Of a DNA stretch of 64,000 bases, positions 53,583 to 61,779 are shown piece by piece. The position numbers and the translations under genes were made by a program. The first letter of the stretch is position 1. The number at the start of each line of letters is the position of its first letter. The notes below the pieces were generated by a model. The model was not told the DNA's origin. It saw nothing but the letters and a program-made list of their open reading frames with translations, and did not search any database. Where the stretch lies: contig CAVWPS010000001.1 in assembly GCA_963756975.1 (NCBI GenBank), positions 186,001-250,000 on the forward strand. Reading direction: 5' to 3'. This DNA comes from CAVRQM01 sp963756975 (GTDB lineage Bacteria > Pseudomonadota > Alphaproteobacteria > Acetobacterales > Acetobacteraceae).

Positions 53583-54562
53583 GCACGCCCACGTCGGCGA
53601 CGATGAAGGCGGCCGTGATGCACGCGCCGGGCGGCCCGGAGGTGCTTAGAATCGAGAGCCGTCCGGTGCCGGTTCCGCGCCACGGCCAAGTGCTGATCCG
53701 GGTAAAGGCGTTCGGGCTGAACCGCTCCGAACTGTTCACCCGGCAGGGCCTCTCGCCCGGCGTAGAACTGCCGCGCGTGCTCGGGATCGAGGCGGTCGGC
53801 GTGGTCGAATTCGCCCCGTTCGGCGAGTTCAGGCCCGGCACGATCGTGATGACCGCGATGGGCGGCATGGGGCGCGCATTCGACGGGGGATATGCGGAAT
53901 ACACCTGCGTTCCGGCGGAACAGGTGCAGGCGGTCGAGACGACGCTCCCGTGGGAGACGTTGGGCGCGTTGCCCGAGATGCTGCAGACCGCTTGGGGCTC
54001 GCTGTTCAAGGCGCTGCGCCTGGAGCGTGGGGAGCGCCTGCTGATCCGCGGCGGCACGACGTCGGTCGGGCTTGCGGCGGCGGCCATCGCGCGGGCCGAG
54101 GGGGCGTCGATCATCGCCACGACGCGGAACCCGGCGGCGGAGGCGATGCTGCGCGACAACGGGGCGGACCGGGTGGTGATCGACACGGGTTCGATCGCGG
54201 AGGAGCTCGGGACCGACCGGGCCGACAAGGTGCTGGAGCTGATCGGCACGGCGACGCTGAAAGACTCGCTGCGCTGCGTGCGGCAGGGCGGGGTCGTGTG
54301 CATGACCGGCATGGTTGGCAACCAGTGGTCGTTCGCCGATTTCAGCCCGATGGACGTGATTCCGACGGCGGTGAGGCTGACGACCTACGCCGGCGAGGCC
54401 GAGGATCTGATGGCGACACCCTTGCAGGATCTGGTCGATAAGATCGCCGCGGGAACGCTGAAGGCGCAGGTCGGGCGGGTGTTCCGGCTGGACGACATCG
54501 CCGAGGCGCATCGCTGCATGGAGGACAACAAGGCGGGCGGGAAGATCGTAGTGCTGACGTAG
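53579..54562 (+). CDS. Zinc-independent medium-chain dehydrogenase/reductase (quinone oxidoreductase-like)
   Basis: 327 residues. N-terminal GroES-like domain: MKAAVMHAPGGPEVLRIESR, VKAFGLNRSELFTRQG, LPRVLGIEAVGVVE; nucleotide part LLIRGGTTSVGLAAAAIARA and ATTRNPAAEAMLRDNGADRV; C-terminal LVDKIAAGTLKAQVGRVFRL. It lacks the zinc-ligand Cys/His set, as in NADPH:quinone reductase-type MDRs. Coupled to the SnoaL-like gene and ending 3 bp from convergent cysE. Substrate unknown. Confidence 0.88.
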   Translation: MSTPTSATMKAAVMHAPGGPEVLRIESRPVPVPRHGQVLIRVKAFGLNRSELFTRQGLSPGVELPRVLGIEAVGVVEFAPFGEFRPGTIVMTAMGGMGRAFDGGYAEYTCVPAEQVQAVETTLPWETLGALPEMLQTAWGSLFKALRLERGERLLIRGGTTSVGLAAAAIARAEGASIIATTRNPAAEAMLRDNGADRVVIDTGSIAEELGTDRADKVLELIGTATLKDSLRCVRQGGVVCMTGMVGNQWSFADFSPMDVIPTAVRLTTYAGEAEDLMATPLQDLVDKIAAGTLKAQVGRVFRLDDIAEAHRCMEDNKAGGKIVVLT

Positions 54563-54565
54563 CGC

Positions 54566-55411
54566 CTAAATCGCGTAATCCGGCACCGGCAGCGTCTGGT
54601 CCATCGTCAACGCCGGCAGTCCCTGGTGCCCGTGCCCGACCACCCGGGCCGGCACGCCCACGACCGTCGTGAACGGGGCCACGTCGGACAGGACGATGGA
54701 GCCGGCGCCGACCTTCGCCCCCTCGCCCACCTCGATATTGCCCAGCACGCTCGACCCGGCGCCGAGCAGCACGCCCCGCCTGATCTTCGGGTGCCGGTCG
54801 CCGCACGCCTTGCCGGTGCCGCCCAGCGTGACGCCCTGCAGGATGGAGACGTCGTTCTCGACCACCGCCGTCTCGCCGATCACCACACCGGTGCCGTGGT
54901 CGATCATGATGCCGCAGCCGAGCCTTGCGGCGGGGTGGATGTCCATCGCGAACACCTCGCTCATCCGCGCCTGGATGTGGCGCGCCAGATGGGTCCGGCC
55001 GCGCAGCCACAGCGCGTGCGAGACGCGGAACGCCTGCAGCGCCTGGTAGCCTTTGAAATACAGGAACGGTGTCACGAGGTCCGGGCAAGCCGGGTCGCGC
55101 TCGCGCACCGCCATCAGGTCGCTCGCCGCCGCGTGCAGGGTCGCGGGGTCGGCCGCCAGCACGTCCACGATCAGCCCGGTCAGGGCCGCCGCCGACAAAT
55201 CCGCGTCGGCCAGCTTGTTCGCCAGCCGGTGCGCGAGCGCCTCGGCGAGGCTCGCGTGGGACAGCAGCGCGTGGCCGATCGACTGGGCCATCAGCCCGTC
55301 CCGCTCCGCCGCCTCCAGCCCCTCGAGCCGCAGCGTCGCCCACAGCAAGTCCAGCGTGCCCTGCGACGGGGCCCGGCCGCACAGATCGGCGTCGGCGAGG
55401 ATCATGTCCAT
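54566..55411 (-). CDS. cysE: Serine O-acetyltransferase
   Basis: 281 residues. Acetyl-CoA + L-serine to O-acetylserine, first step of cysteine synthesis. N-terminal helical domain (LWATLRLEGLEAAERDGLMA, LAHRLANKLADADLSA), then the left-handed beta-helix of hexapeptide repeats: IHPAARLGCGIMIDHGTGVV (catalytic His/Asp region), IGETAVVENDVSILQGVTLG, GGTGKACGDRHPKI, LLGAGSSVLGNIEVGEGAKV. Start ATG 55411 (MDMILADAD) or 55405. It converges with the quinone-reductase-like gene. Confidence 0.93.
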   Translation of the reverse strand: MDMILADADLCGRAPSQGTLDLLWATLRLEGLEAAERDGLMAQSIGHALLSHASLAEALAHRLANKLADADLSAAALTGLIVDVLAADPATLHAAASDLMAVRERDPACPDLVTPFLYFKGYQALQAFRVSHALWLRGRTHLARHIQARMSEVFAMDIHPAARLGCGIMIDHGTGVVIGETAVVENDVSILQGVTLGGTGKACGDRHPKIRRGVLLGAGSSVLGNIEVGEGAKVGAGSIVLSDVAPFTTVVGVPARVVGHGHQGLPALTMDQTLPVPDYAI

Positions 55412-55563
55412 GCGGGCACTCCGGTCATTGCCGACCCCATCTAGGGCGGCCGTCACCCGGTCGCCAGTCCCGGTCTTGGCGGCCCCGGCATCACGAGGTC
55501 GCATGGTGACGCGGCCACGTTGACCGGGCATCGTCCGCGCCGCCACGCAACAGGAGCCGGACC

Positions 55564-56628
55564 ATGCGCTACAACACCCTCGGACGCACCGGATTGTACG
55601 TCTCGGAACTCTGCCTCGGCACGATGACCTTCGGCGGGGTCGGCGGGAACTGGGTCCATATCGGCAACCTCGATCAGCCGGCGGTGGACGGGATCGTGCG
55701 GGCGGCGCTGGATGCGGGCATCAACTTCTTCGACACCGCCGACGTGTATTCGTTCGGCCTGTCCGAGCAGATGCTGGGCCAGGCGTTCAAGAACCTCGGC
55801 GTCGAGCGGCGCGACGTCGTGGTGGCGACCAAGGTGTTCGGCGCGATGTCGGACGGGCCGAACGACCGGGGCGCCGGCCGGGCGCACATCGTCGACAGCG
55901 TGAAGCGGTCGCTCGAGCGGATGCAGATGGACCATGTCGACCTGTATCAGATCCACGGCACCGACACGGTGACCCCGCTGGAGGAGACGCTGCGGGCGCT
56001 CGACGATCTCGTGCGGCAGGGGCTGGTGCGGCACGTCGGCGTGTCCAACTGGCCGGCATGGCGGCTGATGAAGGGCATCGGCATCACCGAGCGCCTGAAC
56101 CTCGCGAAGATCGACAGCCTGCAGGCGTATTACACCATCGCCGGCCGCGACCTGGAGCGCGAGCTGGTGCCGCTGATGATGAGCGAGGGCGTCGGCCTGA
56201 TGGTCTGGAGCCCGCTCGCCGGCGGCCTGCTGAGCGGCAAATACGGCCCGGGCGCGAACGGTCCGGAGGGCTCGCGCCGCACCACGTTCGACTTCCCGCC
56301 GGTCGACCGCGACCGCGCGTGGCCGTGTGTCGCGGAGATGCGGGAGGTGGCGGCTCGGCACGCCGACTCTTCAGCAGGGGGCGCGTCGGTAGCGCGGGTC
56401 GCGCTGGCGTGGCTGCTGAGCAAGCCGTGGGTGACGACGATCATCATCGGCGCGAAGACGCCGGAACAGCTCGAGGACAACATCGCGGCCACGGAGCTGC
56501 GGCTGACGGAGGACGACATCGCGGCACTCGATAAGGTCAGCGCGCTGCCGTCCGAGTATCCCGGCTGGATGCTGGAGCGGCAGGCGGCGCTGCGGATTCC
56601 GAAGCCGTTCGAGAAGGCGAAGGCCTAG
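55564..56628 (+). CDS. Aldo/keto reductase
   Basis: 354 residues, barrel fold. Catalytic tetrad candidates: Asp and Tyr in INFFDTADVYSFGLSEQMLG, Lys in VVVATKVFG, His in DLYQIHGTDTVTPLEETL. NADP-binding C-terminal part: ALAWLLSKPWVTTIIIGAKT and EQLEDNIAATELRL, the form of AKR11/12-type general stress or sugar-aldehyde reductases. An AACAGGAGCCGG ribosome site precedes ATG 55564. Its TAG overlaps the stop of the small secreted protein on the other strand through a CTAG palindrome. Confidence 0.92.
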   Translation: MRYNTLGRTGLYVSELCLGTMTFGGVGGNWVHIGNLDQPAVDGIVRAALDAGINFFDTADVYSFGLSEQMLGQAFKNLGVERRDVVVATKVFGAMSDGPNDRGAGRAHIVDSVKRSLERMQMDHVDLYQIHGTDTVTPLEETLRALDDLVRQGLVRHVGVSNWPAWRLMKGIGITERLNLAKIDSLQAYYTIAGRDLERELVPLMMSEGVGLMVWSPLAGGLLSGKYGPGANGPEGSRRTTFDFPPVDRDRAWPCVAEMREVAARHADSSAGGASVARVALAWLLSKPWVTTIIIGAKTPEQLEDNIAATELRLTEDDIAALDKVSALPSEYPGWMLERQAALRIPKPFEKAKA

Positions 56629-56909
56629 CACCCCGTCTTGGCGACGGCGCAGGCGGCCTTCGCGTCCGCGCCGGCCGCGTTCTGCTGCGCCGCGTGACCG
56701 AGCGCCTCGACGTCGTTGTTGAGCTTCTGTTGTTGCGCGGGCGGCGGGGCGACGCCGGCGTTCTTCTCCTGCGCCTGTACGGCGCCGGCACTCGGCTCGT
56801 GCGCGGTGCCGTCGTAGACGTTGCCGTTCTGCGCCGGGCCACCCGATTGCTGGGCCGAGGCCGACGCGGCGCCGAGGGTCATCAGCGCGGCCGCGAAAAG
56901 CATCTTCAT
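56625..56909 (-). CDS. Small secreted protein, function unknown
   Basis: 94 residues from ATG 56909, with GGAG eight bases upstream; a GTG at 56918 is the alternative. Signal peptide MKMLFAAALMTLGAASASA, cleavage before QQSGG. The mature part is short, Gln/Ala/Gly-rich (AQNGNVYDGTAHEPSAGAVQ, APPPAQQQKLNNDVEALGHA) with two cysteines near the C-terminus (ACAVAKTGC) that could form a disulfide. No family recognised. It converges with the aldo/keto reductase and is divergent from the FAD oxidoreductase (53-bp gap). Confidence 0.7.
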   Translation of the reverse strand: MKMLFAAALMTLGAASASAQQSGGPAQNGNVYDGTAHEPSAGAVQAQEKNAGVAPPPAQQQKLNNDVEALGHAAQQNAAGADAKAACAVAKTGC

Positions 56910-56962
56910 CTGGGTCACTCCGAGGGGATGGTTTTCAAACGCGCGATCCCTGCCCCGGCTTC

Positions 56963-57974
56963 ATGACACGTGTCCTGCTGATGGGCGGCGGGCATGCGCA
57001 CATCGCGCTGCTGCGGTCGCTGGTTCGCCGGCCGTTGCCGGATGCGGAGATCGTGCTGGTGACGCCCCGCCCGGCGACGCTCTATTCGGGCCTGCTGCCG
57101 GCCGTCATCCGGCGCGAGATCGCGTTGGCCGACGCGGAGATCGATGTCGCGGCACTCGCGGCCCGCGCGGGCGCGAGGCTTCGTGCTCGGCACGGTGGCC
57201 GCCCTGGATCCGGTCGCGCGCGTGGCGCTGTTGCGGGGCGGCGAGGTCGTCGGGTTCGACCTCGCGAGCCTCGATCCGGGCGGGGCATCGGCGACCGAAC
57301 GCGACGAGATCGCGGCCAAGCCGATCGGCGAATTGCTGGCGCAGATCGAGGCGATCGAGGCCGGGCCGCCCGGCGCGGTGGCCGTGCGCGGCGGCGGGCC
57401 GGCGGCGGTCGAACTCGCGCTGGCGCTGGCGCAGCGTTTCGGCGGCATGCGAGGCGTGCGGCTGGTGGCGGACACGGTGCTGCCGGGCATCCCGGCCGGA
57501 GCACGCCGTGCGCTGCTCGCGGCGCTCGGGACCGGCGGGCCGGGCCCGGTGGTGGCGACGATCGCGGCCGGCCGGACGCTCGGCCCCGCGTGGCTCGCCC
57601 GCTCCGGTCTGGCCTGCGACGAGAGCGGCTGCGTCCGCACGGATGCGGCGCGGCGGTCGGTGTCGCATCCTTGGGTGCTTGCCGCCGGTGACGCGGCGGC
57701 GGTGGACGGCGAGCCGAGGCCGAAGGGCGGCGTTTGGGCGGTCCGCGCCGGGCCGGTGCTGCACGCGACGCTTTTCGCGATACTGGCTGGCCGGGAGCCT
57801 CGGGGCGTGGTGCCGCAACGGACGGCGCTGACCATCGTCGGCCTCGGATCTGGGCGCGCGGTCGGCTGGCGCGGCGGGGTTTTCGTGACGGGACGGCTGC
57901 CGTTCCTGCTGAAGCAGCGGCTCGATGCCGCTTGGCTGTCTTCTCCCTCTCCCACTGGGAGAGGGCCGGGGTGA
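56963..57974 (+). CDS. FAD-dependent pyridine-nucleotide-disulfide-type oxidoreductase, frameshifted
   Basis: N-terminal MTRVLLMGGGHAHIALLRSL, then VTPRPATLYSGLLPAVIRRE and AEIDVAALAARAGA, a pattern of NDH-2/SelD-fused FAD reductases (GGGHAH...YSGMLPG). After one extra C at about 57179 the second frame continues FVLGTVAALDPVARVALLRG, GPPGAVAVRGGGPAAVELAL, HPWVLAAGDAAAVDGEPRPK and VWAVRAGPVLHATLFAILAG. Repaired length is about 337. The last 11 residues (SSPSPTGRGPG) and the TGA at 57972-57974 lie inside the palindromic repeat, so the C-terminus is repeat-encoded. Electron partner unknown. Confidence 0.83.
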
Positions 57975-58030
57975 GGGTTTCCGCGACCGTCGCACCCCTC
58001 ACCCCGGCCCTCTCCCGAGGGGAGAGGGAG
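57943..58030. repeat. REP-like intergenic palindromic repeat, copy 7 (tail-out pair)
   Basis: First unit ends GGCCGGGGTGAGGG and the second begins CCCTCACCCCGGCCC, so the flanks face each other, as in copy 4. It covers the 3' end of the FAD oxidoreductase gene (stop 57972-57974) and ends five bases before the livF stop. Convergent junction. Confidence 0.83.
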
Positions 58031-58034
58031 AAAA

Positions 58035-58793
58035 TCAGACGGCGGCGGTAACCTGCATTTCGCCCAGATACGCGCTCCGGATCATCTCGTTCTCCCGCAA
58101 CTCGGCGGCCGGCCCGCTCAGCACCACCTGCCCGGTCTGCAGCACGTACGCCCGGTGCGCGATCGACAGCGCCATGGCGGCATTCTGCTCGACCATGAAG
58201 ATGCTGGTCCCCTGACGGTTGATCGTCTGGATGATGTCGAACACCTGCTCGACATACAGCGGCGACAGACCCATCGACGGCTCGTCCATGCAGATCAGCC
58301 GGGGCCGGGCCATCAGCGCGCGACCGATCGCGACCATCTGCTGCTCGCCGCCCGACAGCGTGCCCGCGATCTGCGTCCGCCGCTCCTTCACTCTCGGGAA
58401 CAGCGCGTAAACCCGCTCCAGATCCTCCTGAAACTCCGGCCCGCGCTTGCGCGTGTAAGCGCCCATCTCGAGATTCTCGAAGATGCTCATGCGCGGAAAC
58501 AGCCGGCGCGCCTCCAGCACCGGCGCGATGCCCAATTTCACCCGCGCACTGGTCGACAGCTGATGGATCGGCGCGCCGTCCAGCAGGACCGCCCCGCTGG
58601 TCGGGCGGACGATGCCCATGATCGTCTTCATCGTCGTCGATTTGCCGCACGCGTTGCCGCCCAAAAGACAAACGATCTCGCCATGGCCGATCGTGTAGTC
58701 GACCGATTTCAGGACGTGCAGATCGCCGTAATACGTGTCCACCCCTTTGAACTCGAGCAACGGCGTCCCGCCGCCGAGCGTGTCACGGGGCAT
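58035..58793 (-). CDS. livF: Branched-chain amino acid-type ABC transporter ATP-binding protein LivF
   Basis: 252 residues. Walker A CLLGGNACGKSTTMKTIMG (GGNACGKS), Q-loop region EARRLFPRMSIFENLEMG, signature LSGGEQQMVAIGRALM, Walker B LICMDEPSMGLSPLYVEQVF and switch His replaced by Gln in FMVEQNAAMALS, as in LivF (VEQN). One of two ATPases of the HAAT importer family, taking branched-chain amino acids, amides or urea. Start ATG 58791-58793 (MPRDTLGGG) overlaps the end of the livM-livG fusion by 11 bp. Confidence 0.92.
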   Translation of the reverse strand: MPRDTLGGGTPLLEFKGVDTYYGDLHVLKSVDYTIGHGEIVCLLGGNACGKSTTMKTIMGIVRPTSGAVLLDGAPIHQLSTSARVKLGIAPVLEARRLFPRMSIFENLEMGAYTRKRGPEFQEDLERVYALFPRVKERRTQIAGTLSGGEQQMVAIGRALMARPRLICMDEPSMGLSPLYVEQVFDIIQTINRQGTSIFMVEQNAAMALSIAHRAYVLQTGQVVLSGPAAELRENEMIRSAYLGEMQVTAAV

Positions 58794-60828
58794 GAACGGT
58801 CTCCGCGACTTCGCGCGCCTTCGCCTCGGTCGCCGCCCGCCCGAGATACGCGCGCAACACCTCGTCGTTGCGCCGCACGTCCTCCGGCTTGCCCTCGGCG
58901 ATCTTGTCGCCGTGGTCCAGCACCACCACCGTGTCGGCAAGTTGCGTGACCACATCGAGCTTGTGCTCGATCAGCAGGATCGTCATCCCGAGCCCGCGCA
59001 GCACTTTCAGCTGCTCCGCGAGTTCCAGCGTCTCGGCCGGGTTCATCCCCGCCGTCGGCTCGTCGAGCAGCAGGATGCGCGGCCGGCTCGCCAGCGCGCG
59101 CGCGATCTCGACCCGGCGGCGGTTCGCGTACGACAATGCGCCGACCGCCTGCCCGACGCGCGGCGTCAGACGGTTGCCGAACAGCGCGATGATGTCGATC
59201 GCGCGCACCCGCGCCGACCGCTCCTCCCGCCGCACGCGCCCGGTCCGCAGCACCGCCCCGATCGGCCCCGTGCGAAGCCGCGAGTGCTCGCCGACCAGCA
59301 CGTTTTCAAGCACCGTCAGGGTCGGAAACAGGCGGATGTTCTGGAACGTGCGCGCGACGCCCTTGTCCAGCACGTCGTGCGGCTTCAGCCCGATCAGCTC
59401 CGCCCCGTCGAACGTGATGCTGCCGGATTGTGCGCGGACGAGCCCGGTGATGACGTTGAACAGCGTCGACTTGCCCGACCCGTTCGGCCCGATCACCGCG
59501 ACGACGCCGCCGGCGGGAACGGTGATGTCGACCGCGTTCAGCGCGACCAAGCCGCCGAACTTCACCACGACGCCGCGCACGACCAGCGTGCCGGGGACGC
59601 CGAGTGCGGAGCGGTCGAGTGCCACGCCGGCCGCGAAGCCGCCGCGCCGCACGCCCGCGACGTTCTGCTGATCGAACGTCAGCGCCGCCTGCTTGCGCAC
59701 CGCCGGGATCAGACCCTCGCGCCGGTACAGCATCATCGCGACCAGGATCACGCCGAAAATCAGCTCCGTCGAGCGCGCCAGGTCCAGCCCCTGCATCCAC
59801 AGGCTGCCGGTGCTTTTGCCGATCTCGTGCAACCACTGCGTCATATCAGGCAGGAACCACGATTGCAGCAGCGACAGGATGGCGGCCCCCAGAACGACGC
59901 CCCAGACGCTGCCCATGCCGCCGAGCACGACCATGACGAGGATCATGACCGACACCGGGAAGCCGAACATTTCGGGCGTCGCCGTCTGCAGCTTCGAGAC
60001 GTAGAACACGCCGGTGATGCCGGCGATCCCGGCGCCGATCGCGAACGCGAGCAGCTTGGTTTTCACGAGGTCGATGCCCATCGCCCCGGCCGCGATCTCG
60101 TCCTCGCGGATCGCCATCCACGCGCGCCCGATCCGGCTGTCGCGCAGCCGCAGCGACGCGAAGATGATGATCGCGACAAGACACAGCCCGGTGTAGTAGT
60201 ACGGCAGCGCGTCGATGCCGAAGCTGGTGCCGAACACGCTCGGCGCCTGCACCCCGTTCAGGCCGGCCGACCCGTTGGTCACGGCGGGCGTGTTACGTGC
60301 CACGATCGGCACGATCTCGCCGAAGCCGAGCGTCACGATCGCCAAATAGTCGCCGCGCAGCCGCAGCGTGGGTGCCCCGAACAGCACGCCGAAGCCGGCC
60401 GCGACAAGGCCCGCGAGCGGCAGCGCGATCCAGAAGCTCAGCGTGAAATGCACCAGGTCCGGGCCGCCCTGGTTGATCTTCGCGACCAGCCCGATCGTCT
60501 GGAAGAAGTCCCAGAAATGCGACCACTCCGGCATGATCTGGTACGCGGTCAGCACGCCGTACAGATACGCCCCGATCGCGAAGAACGCCGCGTAGCCGAG
60601 GTCGAGCAGGCCGGTGAACCCGACGACGATGTTCAGTCCCAATGCCAGCATCGCGTACGCGGTCGCGTTGGCCACGCTGTCCAGATCGGCGTCGTTGTCG
60701 TGCAACACCGGGAACGCGATGATCGCGAGCACCACCAGCACCAGCACCATCGCGCCGCCGGTCTTGCCCTCGAACGCATGGCCGAGCCTGCGTGTGAAAC
60801 GCTCGCGCACCATCGTTCCTCCGCTCAT
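58783..60828 (-). CDS. LivM-LivG fusion: ABC permease fused to ATP-binding domain
   Basis: 681 residues. Residues 30-370 are a LivM permease (LGLNIVVGFTGLLDLGYAAF, RLRGDYLAIVTLGFGEI, RAWMAIREDEIAAGAMGIDL, VMVVLGGMGSVWGVVLGAAI). A linker with LTFDQQNVAGVRRG leads to a LivG ATPase from about 420: Walker A GPNGSGKSTLFNVITG, signature LSYANRRRVEIARALA, Walker B ILLLDEPTAGMNPAET, switch HKLDVVTQLAD. LivM and LivG are usually separate proteins; here one chain carries both. The ATG at 60826-60828 overlaps the livH stop (ATGA). Confidence 0.92.
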   Translation of the reverse strand: MSGGTMVRERFTRRLGHAFEGKTGGAMVLVLVVLAIIAFPVLHDNDADLDSVANATAYAMLALGLNIVVGFTGLLDLGYAAFFAIGAYLYGVLTAYQIMPEWSHFWDFFQTIGLVAKINQGGPDLVHFTLSFWIALPLAGLVAAGFGVLFGAPTLRLRGDYLAIVTLGFGEIVPIVARNTPAVTNGSAGLNGVQAPSVFGTSFGIDALPYYYTGLCLVAIIIFASLRLRDSRIGRAWMAIREDEIAAGAMGIDLVKTKLLAFAIGAGIAGITGVFYVSKLQTATPEMFGFPVSVMILVMVVLGGMGSVWGVVLGAAILSLLQSWFLPDMTQWLHEIGKSTGSLWMQGLDLARSTELIFGVILVAMMLYRREGLIPAVRKQAALTFDQQNVAGVRRGGFAAGVALDRSALGVPGTLVVRGVVVKFGGLVALNAVDITVPAGGVVAVIGPNGSGKSTLFNVITGLVRAQSGSITFDGAELIGLKPHDVLDKGVARTFQNIRLFPTLTVLENVLVGEHSRLRTGPIGAVLRTGRVRREERSARVRAIDIIALFGNRLTPRVGQAVGALSYANRRRVEIARALASRPRILLLDEPTAGMNPAETLELAEQLKVLRGLGMTILLIEHKLDVVTQLADTVVVLDHGDKIAEGKPEDVRRNDEVLRAYLGRAATEAKAREVAETVHAP

Positions 60829-61754
60829 GATTTACTCGGGGCCAAACGGCCGAGCAGGCCGGCCGGGCGAACCACCAGCACCAGCACCAGGATGGTGAAG
60901 ATGATGACGTCGACCCAGGACGTGCTGATGTACTGGCCGCCGAACGCCTCGACCAAACCGATGATGATGCCGCCGAGCATCGCGCCCGGCACGTTGCCGA
61001 TGCCGCCCAGCACCGCCGCCGTGAACGCTTTCAGGCCGGCGGCGAACCCGATCACGTAGCTGGTGAAGTTGTAGTACAGGCCGAACACCATGCCGCAGGC
61101 ACCGGCGAGCGCCGAGCCGAGGAAGAACGCCATGATGATGACGCGGTCGACTTCGACGCCCATCATGCGCGCCGCCTCGGGGTCCTGTGCGGACGCGCGC
61201 ATCGCCTTGCCGATCCGCGTGTACTGCACGAGGTAGGTGAGCCCGCCCATCAGCAGGATCGACACGCACCAGATCAGCACCTCGCGAAGGCGCAGCACCG
61301 CGCCCCCGATCGCCCAGTGCGTCGGTGGCAGCGGGTTCGGAAAGTCCTTGCCGTCCGCGCCGAATGTCAGCAGCACGATGTTGAACAGGATGTAGCCGAC
61401 GCCGATCGTGGTGATCATCGGCGCAGGCCCGCGCACGTTGCGCAACGGACGCAGCGCCACGCGCTCGATCAGGACGCCGAGCGCCCCCGCCCCGCCCATG
61501 CTCACGATCAGCGTCGCGAGCAGCACGCCGATCAGCGGCAGGCCGGTCATGATGGTCGCCTGACCGGCCAGCCCGAACGCGTGCAGCGTGAAGTAGGCGA
61601 TGAAGCTGCCGACCATGAACACGTTGAAGTGGCTGAAGTTGATCAGCTCCAAGATGCCGTAGACCAGCGTGAACCCGAGCGCGAGAAGCGCATACATCGC
61701 CCCCAGGCTCACGCCGTTGATCAGCTGCTGTATCAGCAGGTCGGTGGTCGTCAT
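60825..61754 (-). CDS. livH: Branched-chain amino acid-type ABC transporter permease LivH
   Basis: 309 residues, eight hydrophobic segments. N-terminal QQLINGVSLGAMYALLALGF and TLVYGILELINFSHFNVFMV, EAA-like loop KAMRASAQDPEAARMMGVEV, then AGLKAFTAAVLGGIGNVPGA and GGIIIGLVEAFGGQY, all LivH hallmarks. It pairs with the LivM part of the next gene to form the channel. It is separated by 25 bp from the binding-protein gene and ends inside the livM-livG start. Confidence 0.94.
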   Translation of the reverse strand: MTTTDLLIQQLINGVSLGAMYALLALGFTLVYGILELINFSHFNVFMVGSFIAYFTLHAFGLAGQATIMTGLPLIGVLLATLIVSMGGAGALGVLIERVALRPLRNVRGPAPMITTIGVGYILFNIVLLTFGADGKDFPNPLPPTHWAIGGAVLRLREVLIWCVSILLMGGLTYLVQYTRIGKAMRASAQDPEAARMMGVEVDRVIIMAFFLGSALAGACGMVFGLYYNFTSYVIGFAAGLKAFTAAVLGGIGNVPGAMLGGIIIGLVEAFGGQYISTSWVDVIIFTILVLVLVVRPAGLLGRLAPSKS

Positions 61755-61779
61755 CGCCGTCTCGGTCCGTCGTCAGGCG

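Noticed and set aside
58735..61059. 774-codon plus-strand frame across the liv operon
   Set aside because: His/Asp/Arg/Gln-rich, antisense to livM-livG with all ABC motifs; no family pattern.
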